A DNA stretch of 15,948 bases from an uncultured Oscillospiraceae bacterium (GCA_900552285.1 URYV01000018.1:1-15948); one strand, 5' to 3'; shown: positions 1 to 7,110, counted from the first letter of the stretch. The notes: generated from the letters alone by a model not told the origin. Numbers and translations: made by a program.

Positions 1-138
1 GTGTAAAACTTGCATTATAATTCGTGCCGTAGGCACACCTAACTTATTACCTATTACTTTTTACTTATTACTTCCCAAAAATCCCGTATCAAACTTTATT
101 TAAAGTAAGATTGAAGAGGTAAGAAGTAATAAGTAAAA
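1..138. repeat. Heptamer-rich inverted repeat element beside a tRNA gene
   Basis: Gene-free stretch. A small hairpin (GTGCC-gta-GGCAC, 24-36) is followed at 38-72 by five imperfect 7-base units (cctaact, tattacc, tattact, ttttact, tattact). Three related units lie in the opposite orientation at 117-137. The two arms form a perfect 16-base inverted repeat: ttttacttattacttc at 59-74 and its complement at 123-138. Nothing codes for protein here. It resembles the short non-coding hairpin repeats scattered between genes in gut Clostridia; that family link is from memory, the repeats themselves are directly visible. The element may continue beyond the left window edge. Confidence 0.6.
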
Positions 139-166
139 TCCCGCTCACTAAAGTGAACAGGATTTT
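135..166 (-). terminator. Terminator of the tRNA-Arg transcript
   Basis: Reading the minus strand just after the tRNA CCA end, AAAATCC and GGGATTTT form an outer stem, and TTCAC/GTGA with a TTTA loop forms an inner stem. It is followed by the moderately T-rich start of the heptamer repeat. The position directly behind the tRNA supports a transcription stop. Confidence 0.6.
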
Positions 167-243
167 TGGCGTTCCCGAGAGGATTCGAACCTCCGACCTA
201 CCGCTTAGGAGGCGGTCGCTCTATCCAGCTGAGCTACGGAAAC
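167..243 (-). tRNA. tRNA-Arg (anticodon CCU)
   Basis: The minus strand folds as a complete tRNA. The 5' acceptor arm GTTTCCG pairs with CGGGAAC (one G-U pair). The D-arm sequence TAGCTCAGCTGGATAGAGC is standard. The anticodon stem ACCGC/GCGGT encloses the loop CTCCTAA, giving anticodon CCU, which reads AGG codons. The T arm contains GGTTCGAATCC. The 3' CCA is encoded (167-169) after discriminator G. There is no intron and no disrupted stem. The gene stands alone with its own promoter (254-282) and terminator (135-166). tRNA 3' ends are frequent integration sites, but the window ends too close on that side to tell whether one is occupied. Confidence 0.97.
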
Positions 244-253
244 GTGTGGCATT

Positions 254-282
254 ATTATACTTTTTTTACGGCTCTTTGTCAA
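254..282 (-). promoter_or_regulatory. Consensus sigma-A promoter of tRNA-Arg
   Basis: On the minus strand, TTGACA (277-282), a 17-base spacer and TATAAT (254-259) match the housekeeping promoter consensus at every position. The predicted start is about 3-5 bases before the mature tRNA 5' end, so the 5' leader is very short. The -35 box lies only 10 bases from the T-tract of the upstream operon's terminator. Confidence 0.92.
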
Positions 283-292
283 TAGACGGGAC

Positions 293-340
293 AAAAAAAT
301 CGGGAGACAAAAAACCGAACCCCCGGCCTCTTGCTCCCGA
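293..340 (-). terminator. Terminator of the racemase/ATP-grasp operon
   Basis: On the minus strand TCGGGAG (334-340) pairs with CTCCCGA (300-306) around a 27-base loop, followed directly by seven T (293-299). It starts 5 bases after the stop codon of the ATP-grasp gene and insulates the tRNA promoter. The long loop makes it less stable than a textbook hairpin, but position and T-tract are convincing. Confidence 0.75.
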
Positions 341-345
341 CGCGT

Positions 346-1371
346 TTACATCTTTATATTCTTTATCTCGTCACCCACGACATTTTCAATATCCTTAAGG
401 TGCCCTTCGTGGGAATCCTTCAGCTTATAAAACTGAAGCACGCCGAAACCGGGGTATTCGTTGCCCTCCACAATAACGGGCCCGTTGACCGAAAAGGCGA
501 TGTCCCAGCCGATATATCTGACCTGCGGAATTTTTTCTGCCGCCTCGCAGCACATATCGAAGGCCTGCTGCACTCCCTTTATCTTCATGTCGGCAAACTT
601 GAATCTCGTGAGGGGATGCTCTGTATAGACATTTCCGTAGTCGTCCACAACATTTCCGTCGACGGTGCCGTCGGGCTTCATGGCAAAATAAATATCGTCG
701 CTGCAGCCCACAACATTGGCGTCGTTCTGATTGACCCGCAGAGCGTTGGCGATGACGTGAGCCTTGCCGTCTTTAAGCAAGGTGACCACACGGTAGGAAT
801 TGACCGAATAGGGGTTGACGGCGTTCATGTCGTCGCTTTGAATAATGGCCTCCTCAAGAAGCAGCTGACCGCTTTTACGGCAGCTTTCGAATATTTCCTC
901 GGGGGTATGCTCGGCCACCTTAAGCTTGCTGATGTTGTGACCGCATTCGCCGGTGGGATCCTTGGCAAAAATAATGTCCTTGCCCTTTAAAAACTCCTTG
1001 AGCTGTTCCACGGTACCGCAGCGGAGATTAAAATGATCCCTTTTTATATATTTTTCAAAGAAGTCGTCGAAAACAAGTTTATCGTGAAGCAGCACAATAT
1101 ATTCGGGGTCGTTGAAATAGTGAATTATATTGTAAAACTTTTTGGCGGTGACAAAGGTTTTCTTCTGCTCCTTTGTCAGGTTTATATAGTCTCCGCGGAA
1201 ATAATCGGTGTAGGAACAGCCGGTGGTCAGAAAATTGCGGAAAATGTCCCACTTGATATACGCACGGGACTTCCCTGTGTTTTTCACCATGACGTCAAGG
1301 TGTTTGTTAAGCCTGTCGTGATTTATTCCTTTGATTTTTTTCATAAGCCATTTGGCTCTTGACATGGGCAT
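346..1371 (-). CDS. Sugar-transfer-associated ATP-grasp family ligase
   Basis: A 341-residue ATP-grasp protein, best matched to the ATPgrasp_ST family (related to alpha-L-glutamate ligases). ATP-grasp enzymes activate a carboxylate as an acyl-phosphate and join it to an amine or thiol; the substrate here is unknown. Visible signatures are a nucleotide-binding lysine and loop at FAKDPTGECGHN (about 135-146), the adenine-site strand LLEEA (171-175), and the metal-binding end GWDIAF...VEGNEYPG (288-308) with D290, E302 and N304. The N-terminal 130 residues are basic and helical; there is no signal peptide, so it is probably cytoplasmic. The ATG at 1371 has AAGGAG 8 bases upstream; ATG at 1365 is a weaker alternative. 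It lies 3 bases behind the racemase stop, so the two are co-transcribed and probably translationally coupled. Family members usually sit in surface-glycan loci, but no glycosyltransferase is visible here. Confidence 0.82.
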   Translation of the reverse strand: MPMSRAKWLMKKIKGINHDRLNKHLDVMVKNTGKSRAYIKWDIFRNFLTTGCSYTDYFRGDYINLTKEQKKTFVTAKKFYNIIHYFNDPEYIVLLHDKLVFDDFFEKYIKRDHFNLRCGTVEQLKEFLKGKDIIFAKDPTGECGHNISKLKVAEHTPEEIFESCRKSGQLLLEEAIIQSDDMNAVNPYSVNSYRVVTLLKDGKAHVIANALRVNQNDANVVGCSDDIYFAMKPDGTVDGNVVDDYGNVYTEHPLTRFKFADMKIKGVQQAFDMCCEAAEKIPQVRYIGWDIAFSVNGPVIVEGNEYPGFGVLQFYKLKDSHEGHLKDIENVVGDEIKNIKM

Positions 1372-1374
1372 TTT

Positions 1375-2544
1375 TTATTCTCCTTTTTTAATGTATACGC
1401 GGGGGTTGTTCTTTCCGACGTTCATAAGGCTTTCGCCGAGCCCCATATCGGCCGAGCGTGAGAACATTCCGAGGGTTATTCCCTCTCCGAGCATAACGGC
1501 CTCGTCGCTCTTTTTGACGGATGAGTCGACCTTTACGGCAATCATGTTCATGCCGAGTTCGCCTATTACCGGATATTTTTTGCCGTTTATTTCAACGTTG
1601 CGCCCGAGATTTTTGTGGCCGATCCCGTTGTTATATCCGACGGACAGTATTGCGATTTTAATGTCGCCGTCAGCGGTGAAAGCGGCGTTATATCCGACCG
1701 ACTCGCCCTTTTTAACGTCCTTTATCTGCAAAATGCGGGTTTTGAGCGACATGGCCGGCAAAAGGTCAATGTCCACGCCGCAAAAGGTCTCGGATATATT
1801 ATATTTTTTTCGGAAATAACGGTTTCTTGCGGCTCTGAGCCTGTCCTTAAGGCCGCTGCCGAGAGGAGAGGGCGCAATGTTGTATCCGTACATGACAAGA
1901 CCCATGCGTATGCCGTTTGCAAAGGGAATTTTCGGATGAGCAAGCAGCGACACCCCGCTTCCCATATGAACGATCGGTATTTCCTCAAGATTCACAAGGG
2001 AGGTTATTTCGCAAAACCGCGCCGTTTGGGCGTCCCACTTCGGGTCGAATATTCCCGCCGTGGCGAAATGCTGATAAACGCCCTCCGGAGTATATTTCGA
2101 ATTTTTCAGCAGCGTGTAAACCTCAAGAAACTCGTTTTTATCCTTAATTCCGAGGCGGTTAAAACCGCTGTCGACCTGAATGTGGCATTTAAGCCCCTTT
2201 TCTCTTTTAAGTGACAAAAGCTCCTTTGCATAGCAAAGCTCGTGTATCGGCAGGGTCAGGTTCAGCTCCTCGGCCTCGCCGATTCGGGAAATGTCAACAG
2301 GCTCGAGCAGCAGCACGGGAACATCGGCGTTAAAGCGGCGAAGCTCTCTCGCCTCGTCAAGGGTGGCGACGGCAAAATAATTGACGCCGTTTTTTTCAAG
2401 CTCGTTTACAACCCTCATGCCGTGGCCGTAGCCGTCGCTTTTGAGAATTCCGATAAAATATTTATAGTCGGAATACCTTTCGGTTATGGTCTTTGCGTTA
2501 TGGGCAATGCGGTCAAGATCTATCTCCGCGCGGGAATCATACAT
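1375..2544 (-). CDS. alr: Alanine racemase family PLP enzyme (divergent)
   Basis: A 389-residue fold-type III PLP enzyme. Alanine racemase interconverts L- and D-alanine for peptidoglycan. Judged against the Geobacillus enzyme, the PLP lysine is K35 in LKSDGYGHG (usual KANAYGHG), the substrate-side arginine is R130 (VDSGFNRLG), the pyridine-contacting arginine is R213 (IRMGLVMYG), and the second catalytic base is Y285 (VGYNAAF). The C-terminal PRVYI is typical. Departures: the usual CMDQ motif reads GMNM (332-334, Asp to Asn), the normally carbamylated lysine before VDSG is Gln123, and residues about 224-256 carry a basic insertion. The core catalytic pair is intact, so it is probably active, but the substrate may not be alanine. 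ATG at 2544 has GGAGG 7 bases upstream. It is the first gene of a two-gene operon with the ATP-grasp ligase. The symbol denotes the family only. Confidence 0.85.
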   Translation of the reverse strand: MYDSRAEIDLDRIAHNAKTITERYSDYKYFIGILKSDGYGHGMRVVNELEKNGVNYFAVATLDEARELRRFNADVPVLLLEPVDISRIGEAEELNLTLPIHELCYAKELLSLKREKGLKCHIQVDSGFNRLGIKDKNEFLEVYTLLKNSKYTPEGVYQHFATAGIFDPKWDAQTARFCEITSLVNLEEIPIVHMGSGVSLLAHPKIPFANGIRMGLVMYGYNIAPSPLGSGLKDRLRAARNRYFRKKYNISETFCGVDIDLLPAMSLKTRILQIKDVKKGESVGYNAAFTADGDIKIAILSVGYNNGIGHKNLGRNVEINGKKYPVIGELGMNMIAVKVDSSVKKSDEAVMLGEGITLGMFSRSADMGLGESLMNVGKNNPRVYIKKGE

Positions 2545-2580
2545 TGTTTTTCCTCCGAAAAGGTTAGTCTTATCCGAATT

Positions 2581-2609
2581 ATTATAGATTATGCGCGGGT
2601 AAACTTCAA
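2581..2609 (-). promoter_or_regulatory. Promoter of the racemase operon
   Basis: On the minus strand TTGAAG (2604-2609), a 17-base spacer and TATAAT (2581-2586) form a good sigma-A promoter. The predicted start is about 30 bases before the racemase ATG. It is divergent from, and about 75 bases away from, the promoter of the dockerin gene. Confidence 0.75.
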
Positions 2610-2681
2610 GGGCTTTTTGGGAATTAAAAGGACAGGTCTGTCCTTTGTTGTGAATTTTTTTAAAAATAATAAGATTTGCGA

Positions 2682-2710
2682 TTGATTTTTCGACTTTACA
2701 ATGTTATAAT
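2682..2710 (+). promoter_or_regulatory. Promoter of the dockerin protein gene
   Basis: TTGATT (2682-2687), 17 bases, TATAAT (2705-2710). Predicted start near 2717, giving a leader of about 50 bases ending in AGGAGG (2752-2757). An octamer GTAAAATC at 2727-2734, about ten bases into the transcript, is the same motif that is repeated upstream of the response regulator gene. Confidence 0.75.
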
Positions 2711-2766
2711 AACGTGAAGTCGGCAGGTAAAATCTGTCGAGAAAATTTTTTAGGAGGAAATCTCAA

Positions 2767-4524
2767 ATGAAAAGCTTGAAAAAAGTGCTTTCCGTTGTGC
2801 TTGCGGTTGCAATGCTGGCCTGCTCCATGGCCGTTGTTGCTTCGGCCGACGGAAACTACACCACCGTAAAGAGCTGGGGACTTACCGAGTTTGCTAATTT
2901 TGCAGAGAGCGGTCTTGTTTCCGATGCCGATCATGCGGTTCTTTCACGTCAAAAATCTGTAGGCGCTGCCGGTTACGGCGTATACGGCTACATCTCCACC
3001 GGTACCAACGCTACCGTTGCCGGCGGACACACCTACACCTATGTTCTGTCTCTTGACTGGAGCGGAGTATCCCTCGGTGCCGAAACCACCAACGGCCTTT
3101 GCGTCGACTGCTGGGTAAGCGATGCCGAAGGCAGCCCCACAATCTCCAACGGTATTTCCAACGAAACCCTTCGCGCCGCTTATGAGCAGGCTGTCGAAAA
3201 CGGTTTCAAATACACCGCAGACGGCAACCGTTATTTCGACATCAGCGTAGACCTCACTCTTCCCGAGGCAACCAACGGATATGACGGCGAGTTCCGTATC
3301 TATACCCGCGGTTTCACCGATTTCAGACTCTACAGCGTTTCCATTTATGACGCTACCGCCGACCCCTTCTTTGCACAGCCCATCGCTGTTCTTGACAGCG
3401 GCGAAAGCAGCCCCTCCAACGATATGGACGGTATCCGCACCGGAACCGACGAGGCCGGCAACTGGAATCCCTACATCGAAAACAGCAACTATGAGCTTCC
3501 CCGCGGCCTTCGCGTATATCGCGGAGTCTTCGAGGCTGCCAAGCTTGCTCTCGGCGGCACCAAGATGAACTTTGCCGCAGGCAGCTATTCCGCAAACTAC
3601 AGCCTCTCCTTTGACGGCGTTTTCTGCGCCGACGACGCGGTTCTTGCCACCGCAAAGGTTAAGAATGCCGAGGGTGCGGAAGTTGCAACCAAGGACATCA
3701 CCAAGGCCGATCTTACCCGTTCCATTAAGGACTCCAACGGCGGAAACACTACCGGCGGATTCTTCGACGGAACAATTGACCTTGCAGTTCCCTTCACCGT
3801 AGAGGCCGACGGCGAGTACACCGCCGAGCTCTATACCACCGGACTTGCCAACCTCACCGTTGTTGAGGCTTCCTTCTCGGCCGCTATTCCCGACGAGGAA
3901 ATCAAGGCTGTTGAGGACAAGATCGCCGCTATCGGCGACGTTAAATACGATCCCGACAAGAGCGAGGACAGCGGAGAGCTCATCACCGCCGCCAGAGACG
4001 CCTACAATGCTCTTGCCGAGAAATACGGCGATGTTTCTTCCATGGTTGACAACTTCGAGGTTCTGACCTCTGCCGAGAACGTTTATGCGAACCTCAAGGA
4101 AGAGTATGACACCATGATCGAGAACGCCGCAACCGTTGATGAGGCTATCAACGCCATCGAGTTCCCCATCACCAAGGACAGCGAGGACGCTATCGTCACC
4201 GCCGAAGAGACCCGCGACAGCTTCATCGAGTACTTCGGTCAGGAAAAGGCCGACCTTCACATCAAGGGTCTTGCAACGCTTGCAAAAGCCCGTGAAGATT
4301 TCGACAAGCTTTCCGACGTAGTTTACGGCGACGTAAACGGCGACGGCGAAGTCACCGTTGCAGACGCTCTTATGGTTCTTCAGCACTCGGTCGGCAAGAT
4401 CACTCTTGACGAGACCGTTCTTAAGAACGCCGATGTTGACGGCGAAGAGGGCATCGCTGTTACCGACGCTCTGGCAATTCTCCAGGCTTCGGTTAACAAA
4501 ATCACCCTTCCCATTGTTAAATAA
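2767..4524 (+). CDS. Secreted dockerin type I protein, modular, no catalytic domain seen
   Basis: A 585-residue exported protein. Residues 1-27 are a signal peptide (KSLKK, hydrophobic core, VVASA cleavage site). Residues about 88-196 and 265-372 look like two divergent copies of a beta-rich module: each has a Y..LS.D strand, an 'AEG' turn, then F-DG/DIS...DL..P...G.Y/F strands. Residues 376-444 and 446-517 are two charged helical modules with the pattern ..I.AI...D.E..I..AR..Y/F. Residues 520-581 form a type I dockerin with two calcium loops: GDVNGDGEVTVAD is canonical, ADVDGEEGIAVTD has Glu at the fifth loop position. Dockerins bind cohesins, so it probably docks on a cellulosome-like scaffold or cell-surface cohesin. 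No glycoside hydrolase, esterase or lyase signature is recognisable; the beta modules may bind carbohydrate. Codon choice (GCC, GAC, AAG, ATC, TTC) is far more biased than in neighbours, suggesting high expression. AGGAGG lies 9 bases before the ATG. Confidence 0.85.
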   Translation: MKSLKKVLSVVLAVAMLACSMAVVASADGNYTTVKSWGLTEFANFAESGLVSDADHAVLSRQKSVGAAGYGVYGYISTGTNATVAGGHTYTYVLSLDWSGVSLGAETTNGLCVDCWVSDAEGSPTISNGISNETLRAAYEQAVENGFKYTADGNRYFDISVDLTLPEATNGYDGEFRIYTRGFTDFRLYSVSIYDATADPFFAQPIAVLDSGESSPSNDMDGIRTGTDEAGNWNPYIENSNYELPRGLRVYRGVFEAAKLALGGTKMNFAAGSYSANYSLSFDGVFCADDAVLATAKVKNAEGAEVATKDITKADLTRSIKDSNGGNTTGGFFDGTIDLAVPFTVEADGEYTAELYTTGLANLTVVEASFSAAIPDEEIKAVEDKIAAIGDVKYDPDKSEDSGELITAARDAYNALAEKYGDVSSMVDNFEVLTSAENVYANLKEEYDTMIENAATVDEAINAIEFPITKDSEDAIVTAEETRDSFIEYFGQEKADLHIKGLATLAKAREDFDKLSDVVYGDVNGDGEVTVADALMVLQHSVGKITLDETVLKNADVDGEEGIAVTDALAILQASVNKITLPIVK

Positions 4525-4544
4525 TAATTAACGGCAAATAAACG

Positions 4545-4583
4545 AAAGACTGTGTTTCAAAATGAGAAACACAGTCTTTTTTT
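4545..4583 (+). terminator. Strong terminator after the dockerin gene
   Basis: A perfect 14-base stem (AAAGACTGTGTTTC at 4545-4558, complement at 4566-4579) with a 7-base loop runs into seven T (4577-4583). It separates the dockerin gene from the convergent kinase gene ending at 4587. The minus-strand side has only a weak T-run. Confidence 0.93.
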
Positions 4584-4586
4584 GAA

Positions 4587-6248
4587 TTAAATTTTCGGCA
4601 GCGTGACGGTAACGGATGTGCCCTTGTTTTCCTCGCTTTCAAGGGAAACGTCTCCGCCCAGCAGCTTGACGGCGTGCTTGACTATGGAAAGCCCGAGCCC
4701 TGTGCCGCCGACCTCCTTGGAGTGGCTTTTGTCCACACGGTAGAACCGTTCAAACACGCGGTTGATCGCGCTGCCCGGAATTCCTATTCCCGTGTCTGCC
4801 ACCGTGACCGACACAAAATCGGGCTGTTCCTTTATCGTTATGTCGACCCGTCCGCCATCTTTGTTATATTTAACGGCGTTGTCGCAAAGATTGTAGACTA
4901 CTTCCGAAAGCAGCCTTTTGACGGTATTTATCGTCACATCGTCGCCCGAAAGAGAAACGGTCACATTTTTTCTTTGGGCGCTGTCCTTCAAAATATCAAT
5001 AACGGTGGAAACCGTTTCCTTGACGTTCACAGGCTCCTTGTTTGTGTCAACCGTGCCGTCGTCAAGTCGGGAAAGTCCGATTATGTCCTCCACAAGGGTT
5101 ATCATTCTTTTTGATTCGGAATAAATTCTCTCGCCGAATTTTTCCACGTCCTCGGGCTTTATAAGACCGTTCTGCATAAGCTCGGCGCAGCCCGAAATGG
5201 TTTGAAGGGGCGTTTTCAGCTCGTGGGAAACGTTGGCGGTGAATTCTCTCCGCATTTGCTCGGCCTTTTCACGCTCGGTGATGTCCACAATAAGCAGCGC
5301 TATGGCTGTCACCTTGCCGTCGGTCATGACGGGGCTTGCGGTGACCTCATAGTCGGCGTCGTCAAGGGGGACGATAAGCTCGCAGTGGCGGCCCTCCTTG
5401 GCCTTGCCGATGAGCTCCTGCATCTCAAAGGAATTGTTGAGCAGCAAAATGTCCTTGCCCACGCAGTAGCTGCTGATTGAAAGCAGCTTTGAGGCCGAAT
5501 CGTTTATGCTCAGAATTTTGCCCTTTTCGTTGAGAAGCACAAGACCCTCGGTCATCTTTTTTGTGGCGGCATTGAATTCGTCCTTGCGGCGTTTAAGCTC
5601 GGCCTCCTTATATTTAAGCTCCTCTTTCTGGCTTTCTATGCGGGAAACGAGAGGGGAAAGCTCCTCATAATATCCTTCGGGGGGATTTTCTCCGTCAAAA
5701 TCCATTTTGTTGAGCGGCTCCACAATTCTTTTGGAAAGTCGGAACGCGAGGAAAAGCGACAGACCGACCGCCGCGAAGAAGACGGCCACCACCGGCTCGA
5801 GCATACCCACAAAAAGCGTCCACCATGTATACTGTGAACAGGAAAGACGGAGAACCCGTCCGTCGGACAGCCTCTTTGCCGAATAAAGCTGGCGCTCCAT
5901 AAGGGTGCTTGAATATCGGGTGGCCTGACCCTCGCCGTTTTTCAGCGCGTCCTTTATTTCCTTGCGCTCAAGATGATTTTCCATTTGCGCCGAATCGGCA
6001 GCCGAGTCAAATTCCACGCTGCCGTCGGAATCTATGAGCGTCACACGGTAATCGTCGGCCGTAAGGCTTTTGAGATAGTCGACCCCCGCAAGCTCAACCC
6101 CTTGGGATGCAAGCTCGACCTGGGAGCCGAGAAGCTTCATTTGGTTGGAGGAATAATAGCCGTAAAGGGCACCCATGATTACAACCACCGAGCACAGAAA
6201 AACCGTCAGCGCCACGGCGAATATCGAGCGAAAAATCTTTTTTGTCAT
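4587..6248 (-). CDS. PhoR-like membrane sensor histidine kinase
   Basis: A 553-residue sensor kinase that autophosphorylates and passes phosphate to the overlapping response regulator. Order: membrane segment about 10-32; extracytoplasmic sensor domain about 33-143 (LIDSDGSVEFDS resembles PhoR-type sensor folds); membrane segment about 145-168; coiled-coil linker 200-228; PAS domain 226-325 (MTEGLVLLNEKGKILSIN); dimerisation helix with H342 in ANVSHELKTP; N box with N457; G1 DTGIGIP (485-491); F box FERFYRVD; G2 GGTGLGLS (514-521). All ATPase motifs are intact. The architecture is that of PhoR/WalK-group kinases. No phosphate transporter genes are adjacent, so phosphate as the stimulus is not shown. 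It starts within the regulator's last codons (ATGA overlap), implying coupled translation. Confidence 0.93.
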   Translation of the reverse strand: MTKKIFRSIFAVALTVFLCSVVVIMGALYGYYSSNQMKLLGSQVELASQGVELAGVDYLKSLTADDYRVTLIDSDGSVEFDSAADSAQMENHLERKEIKDALKNGEGQATRYSSTLMERQLYSAKRLSDGRVLRLSCSQYTWWTLFVGMLEPVVAVFFAAVGLSLFLAFRLSKRIVEPLNKMDFDGENPPEGYYEELSPLVSRIESQKEELKYKEAELKRRKDEFNAATKKMTEGLVLLNEKGKILSINDSASKLLSISSYCVGKDILLLNNSFEMQELIGKAKEGRHCELIVPLDDADYEVTASPVMTDGKVTAIALLIVDITEREKAEQMRREFTANVSHELKTPLQTISGCAELMQNGLIKPEDVEKFGERIYSESKRMITLVEDIIGLSRLDDGTVDTNKEPVNVKETVSTVIDILKDSAQRKNVTVSLSGDDVTINTVKRLLSEVVYNLCDNAVKYNKDGGRVDITIKEQPDFVSVTVADTGIGIPGSAINRVFERFYRVDKSHSKEVGGTGLGLSIVKHAVKLLGGDVSLESEENKGTSVTVTLPKI

Positions 6249-6919
6249 AAACGGTCCTCCATTCTGTAACCCACGCCTCTGACCGTGCGTATGCTGTCAC
6301 CCCATTTGCCGAGCTTGCTCCTCAGCGTGCCGATATGTACGTCAACCGTTCGGGTCTCGCCCATAAACTGCTCTCCCCAAATTTCGGAAAGCAGCTTTTC
6401 GCGGGAAAAAACAAGCCCCTTGTGCTCCAAAAATAATTTTAAAAGATTGAATTCCTTTAAGGTCAAATCCACCGGTTCGCCGCCGATCTTAACGGTGTGT
6501 TCGGCGGGATTCATTTCAAGATCGCCGATGGAAAGCAGCTTTTCCGGCTCTCCGCCCGAGGTTCTGCGGAGCAGCGCCTTGACCCGCGACACCATTTCCA
6601 TCATGCCGAAGGGCTTGGAAAGATAATCGTCGGCGCCCATGTCAAGGCCGATGACCTTGTCATATTCTGCGCTTTTTGCCGAGGCCATTATAATGGGAAG
6701 GTTTTTTGTGGAAGGATTTTGCCGCAGCTTTTTGAGTATGGTAAGGCCGTCCTCTCCCGGCAGCATTATGTCGAGAATAACAAGCTCGGGAAGCTTTTTT
6801 TCGAGCGCCTTCCAAAAGCCGTCGCTTCTTTCAAAGCCTTCGGCCTCAAAGCCCGACGCCTTAAGGGCGTAAATCATAAGGTCGCGAATTCCCGAATCGT
6901 CCTCAACGAGATAAATCAT
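6245..6919 (-). CDS. OmpR/PhoB family response regulator
   Basis: A 224-residue two-domain transcription factor. The receiver domain (1-120) has acidic residues E6, D7 and D8, phospho-acceptor D50 (LVILDIMLP), S80 in place of the usual switch threonine, and K102 (YLSKPF). The winged-helix domain (about 128-224) carries LTLKEFNLLKLF, the recognition region TVDVHIGTLRSKLG and the C-terminal hairpin IRTVRGVGYRM. Phosphorylated OmpR-family regulators bind direct repeats about 10-11 bases apart as tandem dimers. ATG at 6919 follows GGGGAG by 5 bases. It is the first gene of the operon with the histidine kinase, with which it overlaps by 4 bases. GTAAAATC repeats upstream (7003-7044) suggest autoregulation. 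Confidence 0.94.
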   Translation of the reverse strand: MIYLVEDDSGIRDLMIYALKASGFEAEGFERSDGFWKALEKKLPELVILDIMLPGEDGLTILKKLRQNPSTKNLPIIMASAKSAEYDKVIGLDMGADDYLSKPFGMMEMVSRVKALLRRTSGGEPEKLLSIGDLEMNPAEHTVKIGGEPVDLTLKEFNLLKLFLEHKGLVFSREKLLSEIWGEQFMGETRTVDVHIGTLRSKLGKWGDSIRTVRGVGYRMEDRL

Positions 6920-7002
6920 AAAAACTCCCCTTTTACCGAAAAGCCCGAGCGGACTTTTCGCAAATTCTTCTTTTCTTTACATTTTCATAATACAACGGCA
7001 AG

Positions 7003-7044
7003 GTAAAATCAAAAAGCCTGATAATGTAAAATCCGTGTAAAATC
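7003..7044 (-). promoter_or_regulatory. Candidate operator: three GTAAAATC octamers upstream of the two-component operon
   Basis: Identical octamers on the plus strand at 7003-7010, 7026-7033 and 7037-7044, i.e. 23 and 11 bases apart. Read toward the regulator gene, the last two form TTTTACA-CGGA-TTTTACA, a layout like PhoB/PhoP boxes (direct repeats of 11-base period). A possible -10 (TATTAT, 6987-6992) lies downstream without a good -35, as expected at an activator-dependent promoter. Binding by the adjacent regulator is inference. Confidence 0.5.
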
Positions 7045-7069
7045 AAGCGGCTTTGGGCCGATTTTGATT
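7041..7069 (-). other. Imperfect hairpin in the regulator leader region
   Basis: AATCAA/TTGATT (6 pairs) and CGGC/GCCG (4 pairs) separated by a small internal loop, with a 5-base loop at the tip. If transcription starts near 7075 this would sit at the very 5' end of the regulator mRNA. There is no T-tract clear enough to call it a terminator. Confidence 0.3.
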
Positions 7070-7081
7070 CTTTACAAGGTA

Positions 7082-7110
7082 ATTATAACACATAAAGTAA
7101 ATTTTCAAAA
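7082..7110 (-). promoter_or_regulatory. Possible distal promoter of the two-component operon
   Basis: Minus-strand TATAAT at 7082-7087 with TTTTGA 17 bases upstream (7105-7110) or TTGAAA 15 bases upstream (7103-7108). This would give a leader of about 155 bases containing the octamers and the hairpin. The -35 box is weak, so the call is tentative. Confidence 0.4.

Noticed and set aside
153..398. Open frame across the tRNA-Arg region
   Set aside because: It runs through a perfect tRNA, its promoter and a terminator, and has no ribosome site.
331..990. Open frames opposite the ATP-grasp gene (also 1033-1362)
   Set aside because: Antisense to a clear ATP-grasp domain with conserved motifs; no start signals of their own.
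1615..2214. Open frame of 199 codons opposite the racemase
   Set aside because: The opposite strand carries all PLP-racemase motifs; this frame has no family features.
2944..4386. Long open frame (480 codons) on the minus strand opposite the dockerin gene
   Set aside because: Low-complexity Gly/Val/Asn-rich translation, no ribosome site, no recognisable domain; it is a by-product of the strong codon bias of the plus-strand gene.
4587..6919. Naming the two-component genes phoR/phoB
   Set aside because: Architecture and a Pho-box-like repeat are suggestive, but no pst or phoU genes are adjacent, so symbols would overstate the evidence.
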